A DNA stretch of 10,259 bases, from contig JABSSB010000059.1 of NCBI GenBank assembly GCA_013214715.1, positions 1-10,259 on the forward strand, in the 5' to 3' direction. The stretch is from Paracoccaceae bacterium. GTDB taxonomy: Bacteria; Pseudomonadota; Alphaproteobacteria; Rhodobacterales; Rhodobacteraceae. The number at the start of each line of letters is the position of its first letter. The first letter of the stretch is position 1. Positions 1 through 7,121 of the stretch are shown one piece after another. Below the pieces are notes generated by a model that did not search any database, had not been told where the DNA came from, and saw nothing but the letters and a program-made list of their open reading frames with translations. A program made the position numbers and the translations under genes.

Positions 1-2
1 GC

Positions 3-527
3 CGCCGTCAGGACCAGTTCCGGCAATCCGAAATCCATGCATTAATGGATACTGCCTATTTCATCGACCGCGCTAAGCGGCTGTATGATTACCCGCATTT
101 CATCTGTGACACCGGCGGGTCGATCTGTGAATGGGTCAATCCGAACGATCCCGATGACCCGATCCTGACCGAATTGTCGGATCAGACGCTGATGGTCTGG
201 ATCAAGGGCGATGAGGCGCATACCGCCGATCTGGTGCGCCGTTTTGATGCCGAGCCGAAGCCCATGGCCTATCAAGGCCAGTTTCTGGACGCGGTCTGGA
301 CCGAATATCTGGTTCAGACAGAGCAGTCCGAAGAAGACGTTGACCCCGATGCCTTCATTCGTTGGACCTATGCGCAGGCGCTGGCCCATCGCCAGCCGCG
401 CTATGAGGCGATGGCGCGCAACTGGGGCATCACGGTCGAGGCAGACACCATAGCTGAGTGCCGGGACGAAGCTGACTTCGTGGACGTGATCGCGCAAGGG
501 CTTGCGGACGGGGCCGCAGCGGCCTAG
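3..527 (+). CDS. P-loop-type ATPase of unknown role, 3' part (truncated at the window edge)
   Basis: The reading frame is open from the first bases of the window to TAG at 525-527. The ATG at 45 is therefore probably internal, and 174 residues of a longer protein are visible. From memory, this matches the C-terminal half of proteins annotated only as 'ATPase' in Rhodobacteraceae. In those, an N-terminal Walker A (outside this window) precedes a Walker-B-like stretch, here HFICDTGGSICE at visible residues 32-43. A second hydrophobic strand, TLMVWIKG, follows at 62-69. A conserved motif, HRQPRYEAMARNWG, is at 129-142. There is no signal peptide or membrane segment, so it is probably cytosolic. 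It ends 34 bases before metA on the same strand, so the two may be co-transcribed. The function is not known. The ATPase assignment rests on family resemblance because the nucleotide-binding loop is not in view. Confidence 0.8.
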   Translation, partial: RRQDQFRQSEIHALMDTAYFIDRAKRLYDYPHFICDTGGSICEWVNPNDPDDPILTELSDQTLMVWIKGDEAHTADLVRRFDAEPKPMAYQGQFLDAVWTEYLVQTEQSEEDVDPDAFIRWTYAQALAHRQPRYEAMARNWGITVEADTIAECRDEADFVDVIAQGLADGAAAA

Positions 528-548
528 GTCTCGCTTTCCGAGCCATCG

Positions 549-553
549 AAGGA
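549..553 (+). promoter_or_regulatory. Ribosome binding site of metA
   Basis: AAGGA lies 8 bases before the ATG at 562. It decides the metA start in favour of 562 over the TTG at 502, which lies in the preceding gene and would add 20 low-complexity basic residues absent from the family. Confidence 0.7.
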
Positions 554-561
554 CAAGACCC

Positions 562-1479
562 ATGCCGATCAAGCTGCCCGCCAACCTGCCCGCCTATCAG
601 GTGCTGAGCCAGGAAGGCGTGATGGTCATGTCCGATGACCGTGCGATGCGGCAGGATATCCGGCCATTGCGCATCGGCTTGCTGAACCTGATGCCCAAGA
701 AAATCCAGACGGAAAACCAGTTCGCCCGGCTCATCGGCGCAACGCCGCTTCAGATTGAACTGACGCTGATCCGCATGTCCGAGCATCAGACCAAGACCAC
801 CGCCGCCGCGCATATGCAAAGCTTCTACCACCCGTTTTCCGAGGTTAAGGACCAGAAGTTCGACGGGCTGATCATCACCGGCGCCCCGATTGAACATCTG
901 CCCTTTCCGGATGTGACCTATTGGGATGAGTTGCGCGACGTGTTCGACTGGACCCAAAGCAATGTCCAATCCACCTTTGGCGTCTGCTGGGGCGGAATGG
1001 CAATGATCAACCATTTCCACGGCGTACAAAAACACATGCTGGACGCCAAGGCGTTTGGCTGTTTCCGGCATCAGAACCTGGCCCCGGCATCCCCCTATCT
1101 ACGCGGATTTTCGGATGATTGCGTGATCCCCGTGTCGCGCTGGACCGAGATGCGGCAGGATGAGATTGACGCGCGTGATGGGCTGAGAACCCTGTTGGGC
1201 AGCCCCGAGGTCGGACCCTGCCTTGTGCAAGATCCGGGGCATCGCGCGCTCTATATCTTCAACCATTTCGAATATGACAGCGATACGCTGAAGCAGGAAT
1301 ATGACCGTGACATCGCCGCCGGCACGCCGATCAATGTGCCGATGAATTACTACCCCGAGGATGACCCGTCGCGCCCGCCCTTCAACCGCTGGCGCAGCCA
1401 TGCCCATCTGCTTTACGGCAATTGGATCAACGAGATCTACCAAAACACGCCGTATGATATGAATGTCATTGGCTCTTAA
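562..1479 (+). CDS. metA: Homoserine O-acyltransferase MetA, predicted acetyl-CoA type
   Basis: This cytosolic enzyme acylates the hydroxyl of L-homoserine, the first committed step of methionine synthesis. At 305 residues it has the usual length of the MetA/HTS family, and it is clearly collinear with the E. coli enzyme. The glutamine-amidotransferase-like fold carries the nucleophile Cys142 in GVCWGG, with His235 and Glu237 in FNHFEYD completing the catalytic set. Residue 111, in GAPIEHLPF, is Glu. In the family Glu at this site goes with acetyl-CoA and Gly, as in E. coli, with succinyl-CoA. The likely product is therefore O-acetylhomoserine, despite the common 'succinyltransferase' label. 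This specificity call is inference from one residue. The start at 562 has a good Shine-Dalgarno. The gene follows the unknown ATPase by 34 bases and overlaps the hydrolase downstream by 17, which suggests an operon. Confidence 0.96.
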   Translation: MPIKLPANLPAYQVLSQEGVMVMSDDRAMRQDIRPLRIGLLNLMPKKIQTENQFARLIGATPLQIELTLIRMSEHQTKTTAAAHMQSFYHPFSEVKDQKFDGLIITGAPIEHLPFPDVTYWDELRDVFDWTQSNVQSTFGVCWGGMAMINHFHGVQKHMLDAKAFGCFRHQNLAPASPYLRGFSDDCVIPVSRWTEMRQDEIDARDGLRTLLGSPEVGPCLVQDPGHRALYIFNHFEYDSDTLKQEYDRDIAAGTPINVPMNYYPEDDPSRPPFNRWRSHAHLLYGNWINEIYQNTPYDMNVIGS

Positions 1480-2416
1480 ACTCCTGATCGGGCTGGCCTG
1501 TCTGGCTGTGCTGCTGACCGTGGTCACGCGATGGCGCGCGGCGCGGTATGAGGCGCTGATCGAGGCGGCCTTTCCCCCGCAAGGCCGGTTTCTCGATGTG
1601 GATGGGCACAAGGTGCATGTGGTCGAAATGGGCAGCGGCCCGCCCGTGGTGTTGATCCACGGCGCCTCGGGCAGCACGCGGGACATGAGCTTCAAGCTGG
1701 CCCCTGCGCTGGCCGAAAATTACCGCGTGATCATGTTTGACCGCCCCGGTCTCGGCTATAGTGACCGGTTAAACGCAAACGGTGCATCTTTGTCGGACCA
1801 GGCCGCACTCCTATCGGCAGCGACGCAGCAATTGGGCATCGAGGCGCCGATTGTCGTGGGCCAAAGCTATGGCGGCGGTGTGGCTCTGGCCTGGGGATTG
1901 GATCATCCGGCAGCGGCTTTGGTTCTGGTCTCGGGCGTGGCGATGCCTTGGGACAGTCCACTTGACCTGCAGTATCGTGTGACCTCCTCGCGGTTGGGCA
2001 GTTGGCTTGTTGTGCCGCTGATCACTGCTTTTGTGCCCGACAGCTATGTGGCCCGCGTCATAGAAAGCATCTTCACCCCGCAGAAGGTGCCAGACGGCTA
2101 TGCCGACAAGATCGGACCAGGGCTGATCCTGCGCCGCGACAGCACCCGTGCCAATGCCCTGCAACGCGCCAACCTATTAGATGAGATCAAGGCGCAGCAT
2201 GTGCGCTATGATGATCTGACGTTACCGGTTGAAGCGCTGCATGGCGATGCCGATACCATCGTGCCGCTGGGCACGCATGCCGGACCTTTCCTTGAAAAGG
2301 TGCCGCAAACCCAACTGACGATTCTCAACGGTGTCGGGCATATGCCGCATCAAACCCATGTGGCGGATGTGGTCTCCGCCATCGACCGCGCTGCTGCGCG
2401 TGCGGGTTTGCGTTAA
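1463..2416 (+). CDS. Membrane-anchored alpha/beta hydrolase
   Basis: This is a 317-residue alpha/beta-hydrolase-fold enzyme. Residues 4-21 form one hydrophobic helix followed by a basic RWRAARYE stretch, so it looks anchored in the inner membrane by its N-terminus. The fold is plain from residue 60 on. The oxyanion-hole motif is HGASG at 66-70, and the core strand-turn is FDRPGLGYS at 92-100. The nucleophile elbow is GQSYGG with Ser135. The probable acid is Asp264 in HGDADTIVP, and the base is His293 in GVGHMPH. A lid region lies between about 160 and 240. The substrate cannot be read from sequence; esterase, lactonase or haloperoxidase-like activity are all possible. The ATG at 1463 lies inside metA and overlaps it by 17 bases in another frame, which suggests co-transcription and translational coupling. 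It is not MetX, which is also an alpha/beta hydrolase, because MetX lacks such an anchor and is longer. Confidence 0.88.
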   Translation: MSLALKLLIGLACLAVLLTVVTRWRAARYEALIEAAFPPQGRFLDVDGHKVHVVEMGSGPPVVLIHGASGSTRDMSFKLAPALAENYRVIMFDRPGLGYSDRLNANGASLSDQAALLSAATQQLGIEAPIVVGQSYGGGVALAWGLDHPAAALVLVSGVAMPWDSPLDLQYRVTSSRLGSWLVVPLITAFVPDSYVARVIESIFTPQKVPDGYADKIGPGLILRRDSTRANALQRANLLDEIKAQHVRYDDLTLPVEALHGDADTIVPLGTHAGPFLEKVPQTQLTILNGVGHMPHQTHVADVVSAIDRAAARAGLR

Positions 2417-2436
2417 GGGTTTTAACATTTCATAAT
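2408..2436 (+). promoter_or_regulatory. Possible sigma-70-type promoter for ppk2
   Basis: TTGCGT at 2408-2413 and CATAAT at 2431-2436 are separated by 17 bases. The -10 matches the consensus at five of six positions, but the -35 only at three. It would start transcription about 20 bases before ppk2. The 47-base gap after the hydrolase is locally AT-rich compared with the surroundings, which fits a promoter. Read-through from the metA operon is equally possible. Confidence 0.3.
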
Positions 2437-2448
2437 GGGTCAAATCGT

Positions 2449-2455
2449 AAGGGAG
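2449..2455 (+). promoter_or_regulatory. Ribosome binding site of ppk2
   Basis: AAGGGAG lies 8 bases before the ATG at 2464. It is the strongest Shine-Dalgarno in the window and fixes the ppk2 start. Confidence 0.7.
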
Positions 2456-2463
2456 ATTGCTGG

Positions 2464-3333
2464 ATGTCCAAGCCGTTTGACGGGGCTATTACCCAATTCC
2501 TGAAAGACAACACCACAAAAGACCAGTTGAAGGTTTTCAAATCGGCGAAAAAGAAAGACATCATAAGCCGCACCTTCCCTTACAAGACCCGCATGAAACG
2601 CGAAGATTATGAGGCCGAAATGGCCCGACTGCAGGTTGAACTGGTCAAAATGCAGACCTGGTTGAAATCAACGGATGAAAGAATCTGCCTGATCTTCGAA
2701 GGCAGAGATGCGGCAGGTAAAGGCGGGACGATCAAACGGTTCACCGAACACCTTAGCCCCCGTGTGGCCAATGTGGTCGCCCTGCCCGCCCCCTCGGATG
2801 TGGAAACGACACAATGGTACTTCCAACGCTACATCGCCCACCTGCCCAGCGGCGGGCAGATGCTGCTGTTCGACCGGTCCTGGTATAATCGCGGGGTCGT
2901 TGAAAAGGTCTTTGGCTTCTGCACAGATGAAGAGCGGGAGACATTCTTTCGCCAGGTTCTGCCGCTGGAGCAGGCTTTGGTGCATGACGGGATGCGCCTG
3001 TTCAAGTTCTGGCTCAATGTCGGCCGCGCCGAGCAGATCCGCCGTTTCATGGAGCGGGAGAATGATCCACTGAAGCAATGGAAGCTCAGCCCAGTGGATG
3101 TCGACGGGTTGGCCAAATGGGACGCCTATAGCGCTGCGATCGAGGAAACCCTGACCCGTACGCACTCGGAATTTGCGCCCTGGACCATCGTGCGGTCAGA
3201 TGACAAGAAACGAGCGCGTTTGGCCGCGATCCGTCACGTGCTGCACGCCCTGCCCTATGATCGCAAGGATGAAGAGGCAATCGGCGCGATTGATCCCCAG
3301 ATCTGCGGGGGGCCAGACATCTGGAATGCCTAA
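2464..3333 (+). CDS. ppk2: Polyphosphate kinase 2 (class I type)
   Basis: PPK2 enzymes transfer phosphate between polyphosphate and nucleoside diphosphates. They usually work in the direction of making ATP or GTP from polyphosphate. The protein is cytosolic, 289 residues, and a single PPK2 domain. The Walker A loop is GRDAAGKGG at 80-88 with Lys86. The Walker B region is LLFDRSWYNRG at 134-144 with Asp137 and Arg138. The lid with its basic and acidic residues is around 196-212 (ERENDPLKQW). The DRSWYNR form of the Walker B region is typical of class I (ADP/GDP-phosphorylating) members, whereas class II/III members carry a different, SHYED-like version. An N-terminal basic arm of about 45 residues precedes the fold. 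The start at 2464 has a strong Shine-Dalgarno. The last codons overlap the TetR gene by 8 bases, so the two are probably co-transcribed. Whether ADP or GDP is preferred cannot be told from sequence. Confidence 0.95.
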   Translation: MSKPFDGAITQFLKDNTTKDQLKVFKSAKKKDIISRTFPYKTRMKREDYEAEMARLQVELVKMQTWLKSTDERICLIFEGRDAAGKGGTIKRFTEHLSPRVANVVALPAPSDVETTQWYFQRYIAHLPSGGQMLLFDRSWYNRGVVEKVFGFCTDEERETFFRQVLPLEQALVHDGMRLFKFWLNVGRAEQIRRFMERENDPLKQWKLSPVDVDGLAKWDAYSAAIEETLTRTHSEFAPWTIVRSDDKKRARLAAIRHVLHALPYDRKDEEAIGAIDPQICGGPDIWNA

Positions 3334-3940
3334 ACGCGGGTATCACCACGGCAATCTCAAACAGGCTTTGATCGACGCGGCGCTTGAGCTGATCGCCGAG
3401 CGGGGCCCAACGGGATTCACCTTGTCGGAAGCCGCCAAACAGGCCGGCGTGACCCCAGCGGCGGTCTATCGCCATTTCAAGGGGCGCGAGGATCTGATTG
3501 AAGAGGCCGCACGGCAAGGCTTTGACATGTTCGCGGATTTGATGAACTACGCCTATGACAAGGGCCAGCCTTCGGCCATGGCCGCGTTCGAGGCCACGGG
3601 CCGCGCCTATTTGGCCTTTGCCCGCAGTCATCAGGGCCATTACATCGCGATGTTTGAAAGCGGGCTGTCGGTCAATCGCTCCCCAGAACTGGCCGCCGCC
3701 GCGGCGCGCGCGCGCGAGGCGTTGGAACAGGCTGCCGCCGATCTGATCGCTCAGGTGCCGCCCGAAAAACAAGTGCCAGCATCGGTTTTCACCGCCCATA
3801 TATGGGCGCTGAGCCATGGGGTGGTCGAGCTCTATGCACGCAACGCCCCCGGCGCCACCACGCCATTTTCACCTGAGGACCTGCTTGAATCGGGCGTTGG
3901 CATCTATCTGCGCGGGCTGGGCATTCTGTCGCCGGATTGA
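3326..3940 (+). CDS. TetR/AcrR-family transcriptional regulator with WHG domain
   Basis: This is a 204-residue one-component repressor-type regulator. The N-terminal TetR DNA-binding domain spans about residues 9-55. Its recognition part includes FTLSEAAKQAGVTPAAVYRHF at 31-51, the usual TetR helix-turn-helix ending in a YxHF signature. The C-terminal ligand/dimer domain contains IWALSHGVVELY at 159-170, matching the W-x3-HG pattern of the WHG (TetR_C_33-like) domain. The ATG at 3326 is chosen because the TetR domain begins there; the frame stays open further upstream but only as an out-of-frame copy of ppk2. The Shine-Dalgarno is poor (a G-run 13 bases upstream), so translation may depend on coupling to ppk2, which it overlaps by 8 bases. 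It lies tail-to-tail with the RND pump operon. Possible targets are the pump promoter near 8247-8396 or its own operon. The ligand is unknown. Confidence 0.9.
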   Translation: MPKRGYHHGNLKQALIDAALELIAERGPTGFTLSEAAKQAGVTPAAVYRHFKGREDLIEEAARQGFDMFADLMNYAYDKGQPSAMAAFEATGRAYLAFARSHQGHYIAMFESGLSVNRSPELAAAAARAREALEQAAADLIAQVPPEKQVPASVFTAHIWALSHGVVELYARNAPGATTPFSPEDLLESGVGIYLRGLGILSPD

Positions 3941-3945
3941 GGTTT

Positions 3946-4007
3946 GCGTAGGGCGGGGTTCACCCCGCCGTTCCGCAGCACGCGGCGGGGTAAACCCCGC
4001 CCTACGC
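3946..4007. repeat. REP/BIME-like double inverted repeat between convergent genes
   Basis: Two 25-base arms, 3946-3970 and 3983-4007, are reverse complements with a single mismatch and are separated by a 12-base spacer. Each arm also folds on itself. GGCGGGG at 3952-3958 pairs with CCCCGCC at 3963-3969 around a TTCA loop. The same 7-base stem is at 3984-3990 and 3995-4001 around TAAA. This is the layout of a paired REP (BIME) element: one long hairpin or two short ones. GTAGGGCGGGG...CCCCGCC-type units are, from general knowledge, common dispersed repeats in proteobacterial genomes. The element fills the 61-base gap and reaches into the pump gene, whose final GCG-TAG (4002-4007) is repeat sequence. 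It may end or stabilise transcripts from both sides, but there is no T-run for a classical intrinsic terminator. No second copy is in the window. Confidence 0.75.
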
Positions 4008-7000
4008 CTCAGATTGTTGGCTGCCCTTCAGCCATTCGCGCAGAGTTTGCAGCAGAACATATAGCACCGGCACCAGCACAACCCCCAGAACCGTGGCCGC
4101 CAGCATGCCTCCAAACACCGCTACACCGATTGCGTTCTGGCTTGCCGCGCCTGCGCCAGAGGCCACGAGCAAGGGCACAACCCCAAGCAGGAAGGACAGG
4201 GCCGTCATCATCACGGCGCGGAACCGTTGTGACGCGGCTTCCAGGGCGGCGTCCTTGATGGACTTGCCCTCGCGCCGCTGCTCCATCGCGAATTCAACGA
4301 TCAGAATCCCGTTCTTCGACGCGAGCCCAACCAGCATGATCATCCCGATCTGCGTGTATAGATTGATGTCTGATCCAGCCACGGCCACGGCGGCCACCGC
4401 GCCAAACAAGGCCACCGCCACCGACAGGATAATCCCCATGGGCATCGACCAGCTTTCATACTGACCAACAAGGAAAAGATAGGCGAAGGTGATCGCCAGC
4501 CCCAGAATCACCAGCACCAGCGCACCCGAACTCAGCTGCTGCTGAGCCGTGCCCGTCCATTCATAGGCATAGCCCGGCGGCAAGGCGGTGCGGCTTTCTT
4601 CGATCATCACATTAATCGCATCGCCCGTTGCATAGCCCGGCGCAGGTACCGCTGTCACAGTGGCCGCACGGAACATGTTATAGCGGTTCAACACAACCGG
4701 ACCCAGCTGGTTTTCAATTTCCACCATCGTGCCCATGGGCACCATCTCTCCCGATTGCGAGCGCACGTAGAGATTGGAGATATCCGACACATCGTTGCGA
4801 TAGTCGCCTTCGGCCTGGATCATCACGCGATAGACCCGACCAAACAGGTTGAAATCATTGATGTAAAAGCTGCCCATATAGGCCTGCAAGGTCTGGAACA
4901 CTTCGGAAATGGCGACGTTCAGGGTTTTCGCCTTTTCCCGGTCGAGGTCAATGTAAACCTTGGGCACATTGGCGCGGAATGTCGTATAGGCCTGTCCGAT
5001 CTCGGGCCGCTGATTGGCGGCATAGACCAAAGAGCCAAGAGCCGCCGACAAATCGGTCGCGTCCCCGCCCCCGGTCTGTTGCACTTTCATCTCGACGCCC
5101 GCCGACATGCCCAAACCGGAAATCGGCGGCGGGTTGAACGCGATGATCGAGGCGCCAATCTGCTGGTTCGCACGGGCCATGATCTGGCCCAAAATGGCGT
5201 CCGCGCTCAGATGGTCTTCGGTGCGATCATCCCAGGGCTCAAGCGTGACGATGACCATCGCATTGTTGGACCCCGACCCGTTCAACAGCGAAAACCCATT
5301 GACCAGAACCGTCGTCGCCACGCCCTCGATCTCGCGCAATTGGTTGGTAAACGGATCAGTCACAGCCTCTGTACGCTGCAAGGACGCAGCATCAGGCAGT
5401 TGGATGTCCACGAAGAGATATCCGTTATCCTCGGAGGGAATGAAGCCTGCCGGCACCATCGAAAAGAGCGAGCCGGTTCCCAACATCACCCCCGCCAGAA
5501 TGGCAACGCCGCTGATCGGAATACGGATCAGCCGCCGCACCATGCCAACATAAGCCGATCGCGTGCCGTCAACGCCGTTTTCGAAGGTGGCCAAGATCCC
5601 CTTGGGCGGGCCAGCACGCGCCTTGAGAACCAGACCGCACAAAGCCGGCGACAGTGTCAGGGCGTTGATCGACGAAATCACCACGGCCACCGAGATGGTG
5701 ACAGCAAATTGGGTGTAAAGCTTGCCGGTAATGCCGGGCATGAACGTCACGGGTACAAACACGGCCAGCAAAACAAGGGTCGTTGCAATCACCGGCCCGG
5801 TGATCTGGCCCATGGCCTTGCGCGTTGCCTCTTTCGGCTCCAGCCCTTCGGCGATCAGCCGCTCCACGTTTTCCACGACCACAATCGCATCATCCACGAC
5901 AATCCCGATCGCCAGAACCAGCGCAAAAAGCGACACGGTATTCAGCGACATGCCGAACAGAAGAAGGAAGGCAAATGTCCCGATCAATGATACAGGAATG
6001 GCCACAGCGGGAATGATCGTCGCGCGCCATGACCCGAGAAACACAAACACGACCGACACAACGAGGATAAAGGTCAGAACCAAGGTCGAGATCACATCTC
6101 TTAAAGACTGTTCCACAAAGCGCGTGCTGTCGAAAGGCACTTCATATTCCACATCATCGGGAAAAGCCGCTGAAATCCGCTCCAGCTCACTGCGAACACG
6201 TTCTGCCACGGCAACGGCATTTGCGCCGGGGGCCTGATAAATGGCCAGAACAGTAGCAGGTGCGCCTTGGAAACGACCCGAGGCGTTGTAAGACTGCGCT
6301 CCGCGTTCGATACGCGCGATGTCGCGCAAGCGCACAATGCTGCCTGCATCGCCCGTGCGCAGGACGATTGCGCCAAACTGTTCAGGCGTCGTCAACCGAC
6401 CCTGCGATTTGATTGTGTATTGGAACTGTTGCCCATCTGGCACGGGCGGAGACCCGATCTGCCCGGCAGACACCTCGAGGTTCTGTTCGCGCACCGCGTT
6501 GATCACATCGCCCGGTGTCATGCCCAGCGATGTCATCAGATCCGGGTCCAACCAGATCCGCATGGCATAGGCGAAATTGGTCAGAACATCCGCCCTGCCG
6601 ACCCCGCCAATCCGTGCCAGCGCGTCTTTCATGTTGATCGAGGCATAATTCGACAGGAACACCTCATCATAGGTGCCGTTCGGAGACACCAGCGTCACGG
6701 CCAGCAACATGTTCGAGCTGGCCTTTTGCGTCACCACACCAGAGGATGTCACCTCGGACGGTAATTGTGCCATCGCCTGCGCCACCCGGTTCTGCACATT
6801 CACGGATGCGATATCGGGATCGGTGCCGACCTCAAAAGTGACCGACAACGAATATGATCCAGTATCGGTGCTGTCAGATGACATATAGATCATGTCATCC
6901 ACACCGTTGACCTGCCCCTCGATCGGGGCGGCCACCGTATTTTCAACCGTCTCGGAATTCGCCCCGGTGTAATTGGCCGAGACATTCACCACCGGCGGCG

Positions 7001-7118
7001 TGATATTGGGAAATTGTTCAACCGGTAGGGCCATGAAGCCGATGCCGCCCATGATGGTCAGGACAAGCGAAATCACCAGCGCCAGTTTGGGCCGATTGAT
7101 GAAGAGCGCGGAAAACAT
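4002..7118 (-). CDS. RND efflux pump inner-membrane permease (HAE-1/AcrB-like)
   Basis: This is the proton-driven drug/solute exporter of a tripartite RND pump, at 1038 residues close to AcrB. The first membrane helix is at about 10-30, followed by the conserved LPVEQFPNITPP entry to the first periplasmic porter domain. TM4 carries GIVVDDAIVVVENVER with Asp409 and Asp410, equivalent to AcrB Asp407/408. The TM10 lysine is Lys935 in GLASKNGILIVEFA, equivalent to AcrB Lys940. The proton-relay residues are thus present. Two large periplasmic loops (about 31-335 and 560-865) and twelve predicted helices complete the family layout. It starts 3 bases after the adaptor gene stops, with AAGAG 6 bases before the ATG, so the two are one operon. 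The stop codon is contributed by the REP-like repeat. The substrate range cannot be predicted, and no outer-membrane channel gene is nearby. Confidence 0.96.
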   Translation of the reverse strand: MFSALFINRPKLALVISLVLTIMGGIGFMALPVEQFPNITPPVVNVSANYTGANSETVENTVAAPIEGQVNGVDDMIYMSSDSTDTGSYSLSVTFEVGTDPDIASVNVQNRVAQAMAQLPSEVTSSGVVTQKASSNMLLAVTLVSPNGTYDEVFLSNYASINMKDALARIGGVGRADVLTNFAYAMRIWLDPDLMTSLGMTPGDVINAVREQNLEVSAGQIGSPPVPDGQQFQYTIKSQGRLTTPEQFGAIVLRTGDAGSIVRLRDIARIERGAQSYNASGRFQGAPATVLAIYQAPGANAVAVAERVRSELERISAAFPDDVEYEVPFDSTRFVEQSLRDVISTLVLTFILVVSVVFVFLGSWRATIIPAVAIPVSLIGTFAFLLLFGMSLNTVSLFALVLAIGIVVDDAIVVVENVERLIAEGLEPKEATRKAMGQITGPVIATTLVLLAVFVPVTFMPGITGKLYTQFAVTISVAVVISSINALTLSPALCGLVLKARAGPPKGILATFENGVDGTRSAYVGMVRRLIRIPISGVAILAGVMLGTGSLFSMVPAGFIPSEDNGYLFVDIQLPDAASLQRTEAVTDPFTNQLREIEGVATTVLVNGFSLLNGSGSNNAMVIVTLEPWDDRTEDHLSADAILGQIMARANQQIGASIIAFNPPPISGLGMSAGVEMKVQQTGGGDATDLSAALGSLVYAANQRPEIGQAYTTFRANVPKVYIDLDREKAKTLNVAISEVFQTLQAYMGSFYINDFNLFGRVYRVMIQAEGDYRNDVSDISNLYVRSQSGEMVPMGTMVEIENQLGPVVLNRYNMFRAATVTAVPAPGYATGDAINVMIEESRTALPPGYAYEWTGTAQQQLSSGALVLVILGLAITFAYLFLVGQYESWSMPMGIILSVAVALFGAVAAVAVAGSDINLYTQIGMIMLVGLASKNGILIVEFAMEQRREGKSIKDAALEAASQRFRAVMMTALSFLLGVVPLLVASGAGAASQNAIGVAVFGGMLAATVLGVVLVPVLYVLLQTLREWLKGSQQSEA

Positions 7119-7121
7119 CGG

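Noticed and set aside
502..561. Upstream TTG start for metA
   Set aside because: The extra 20 residues are basic and low in complexity, are not part of the MetA family, and lie in the preceding gene. The ATG at 562 has a good Shine-Dalgarno and puts catalytic Cys at the family position 142.
480..561. SAM-II riboswitch before metA, as is frequent in alphaproteobacteria
   Set aside because: The gap is only 34 bases, and neither it nor the end of the ATPase gene shows the SAM-II pseudoknot pattern, including its GCUAAA-like segment.
42..1071. Long minus-strand frames opposite the ATPase and metA (42-584 and 430-1071)
   Set aside because: They are shadows of coding sequence on the plus strand, have no recognisable domains, and would overlap each other.
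3173..3325. N-terminal extension of the TetR gene to 3173
   Set aside because: The extra 51 residues are an out-of-frame reading of ppk2. The TetR domain begins right after the ATG at 3326.
3699..3720. Run of CG/GC dinucleotides within the TetR gene
   Set aside because: It encodes an alanine/arginine-rich helix in frame and needs no special explanation in GC-rich DNA.
4755..5990. A 411-codon open frame on the plus strand opposite the RND permease
   Set aside because: It is antisense to a clearly real gene, rich in His, Arg and Gln with no recognisable fold, and typical of mirror frames in GC-rich DNA.
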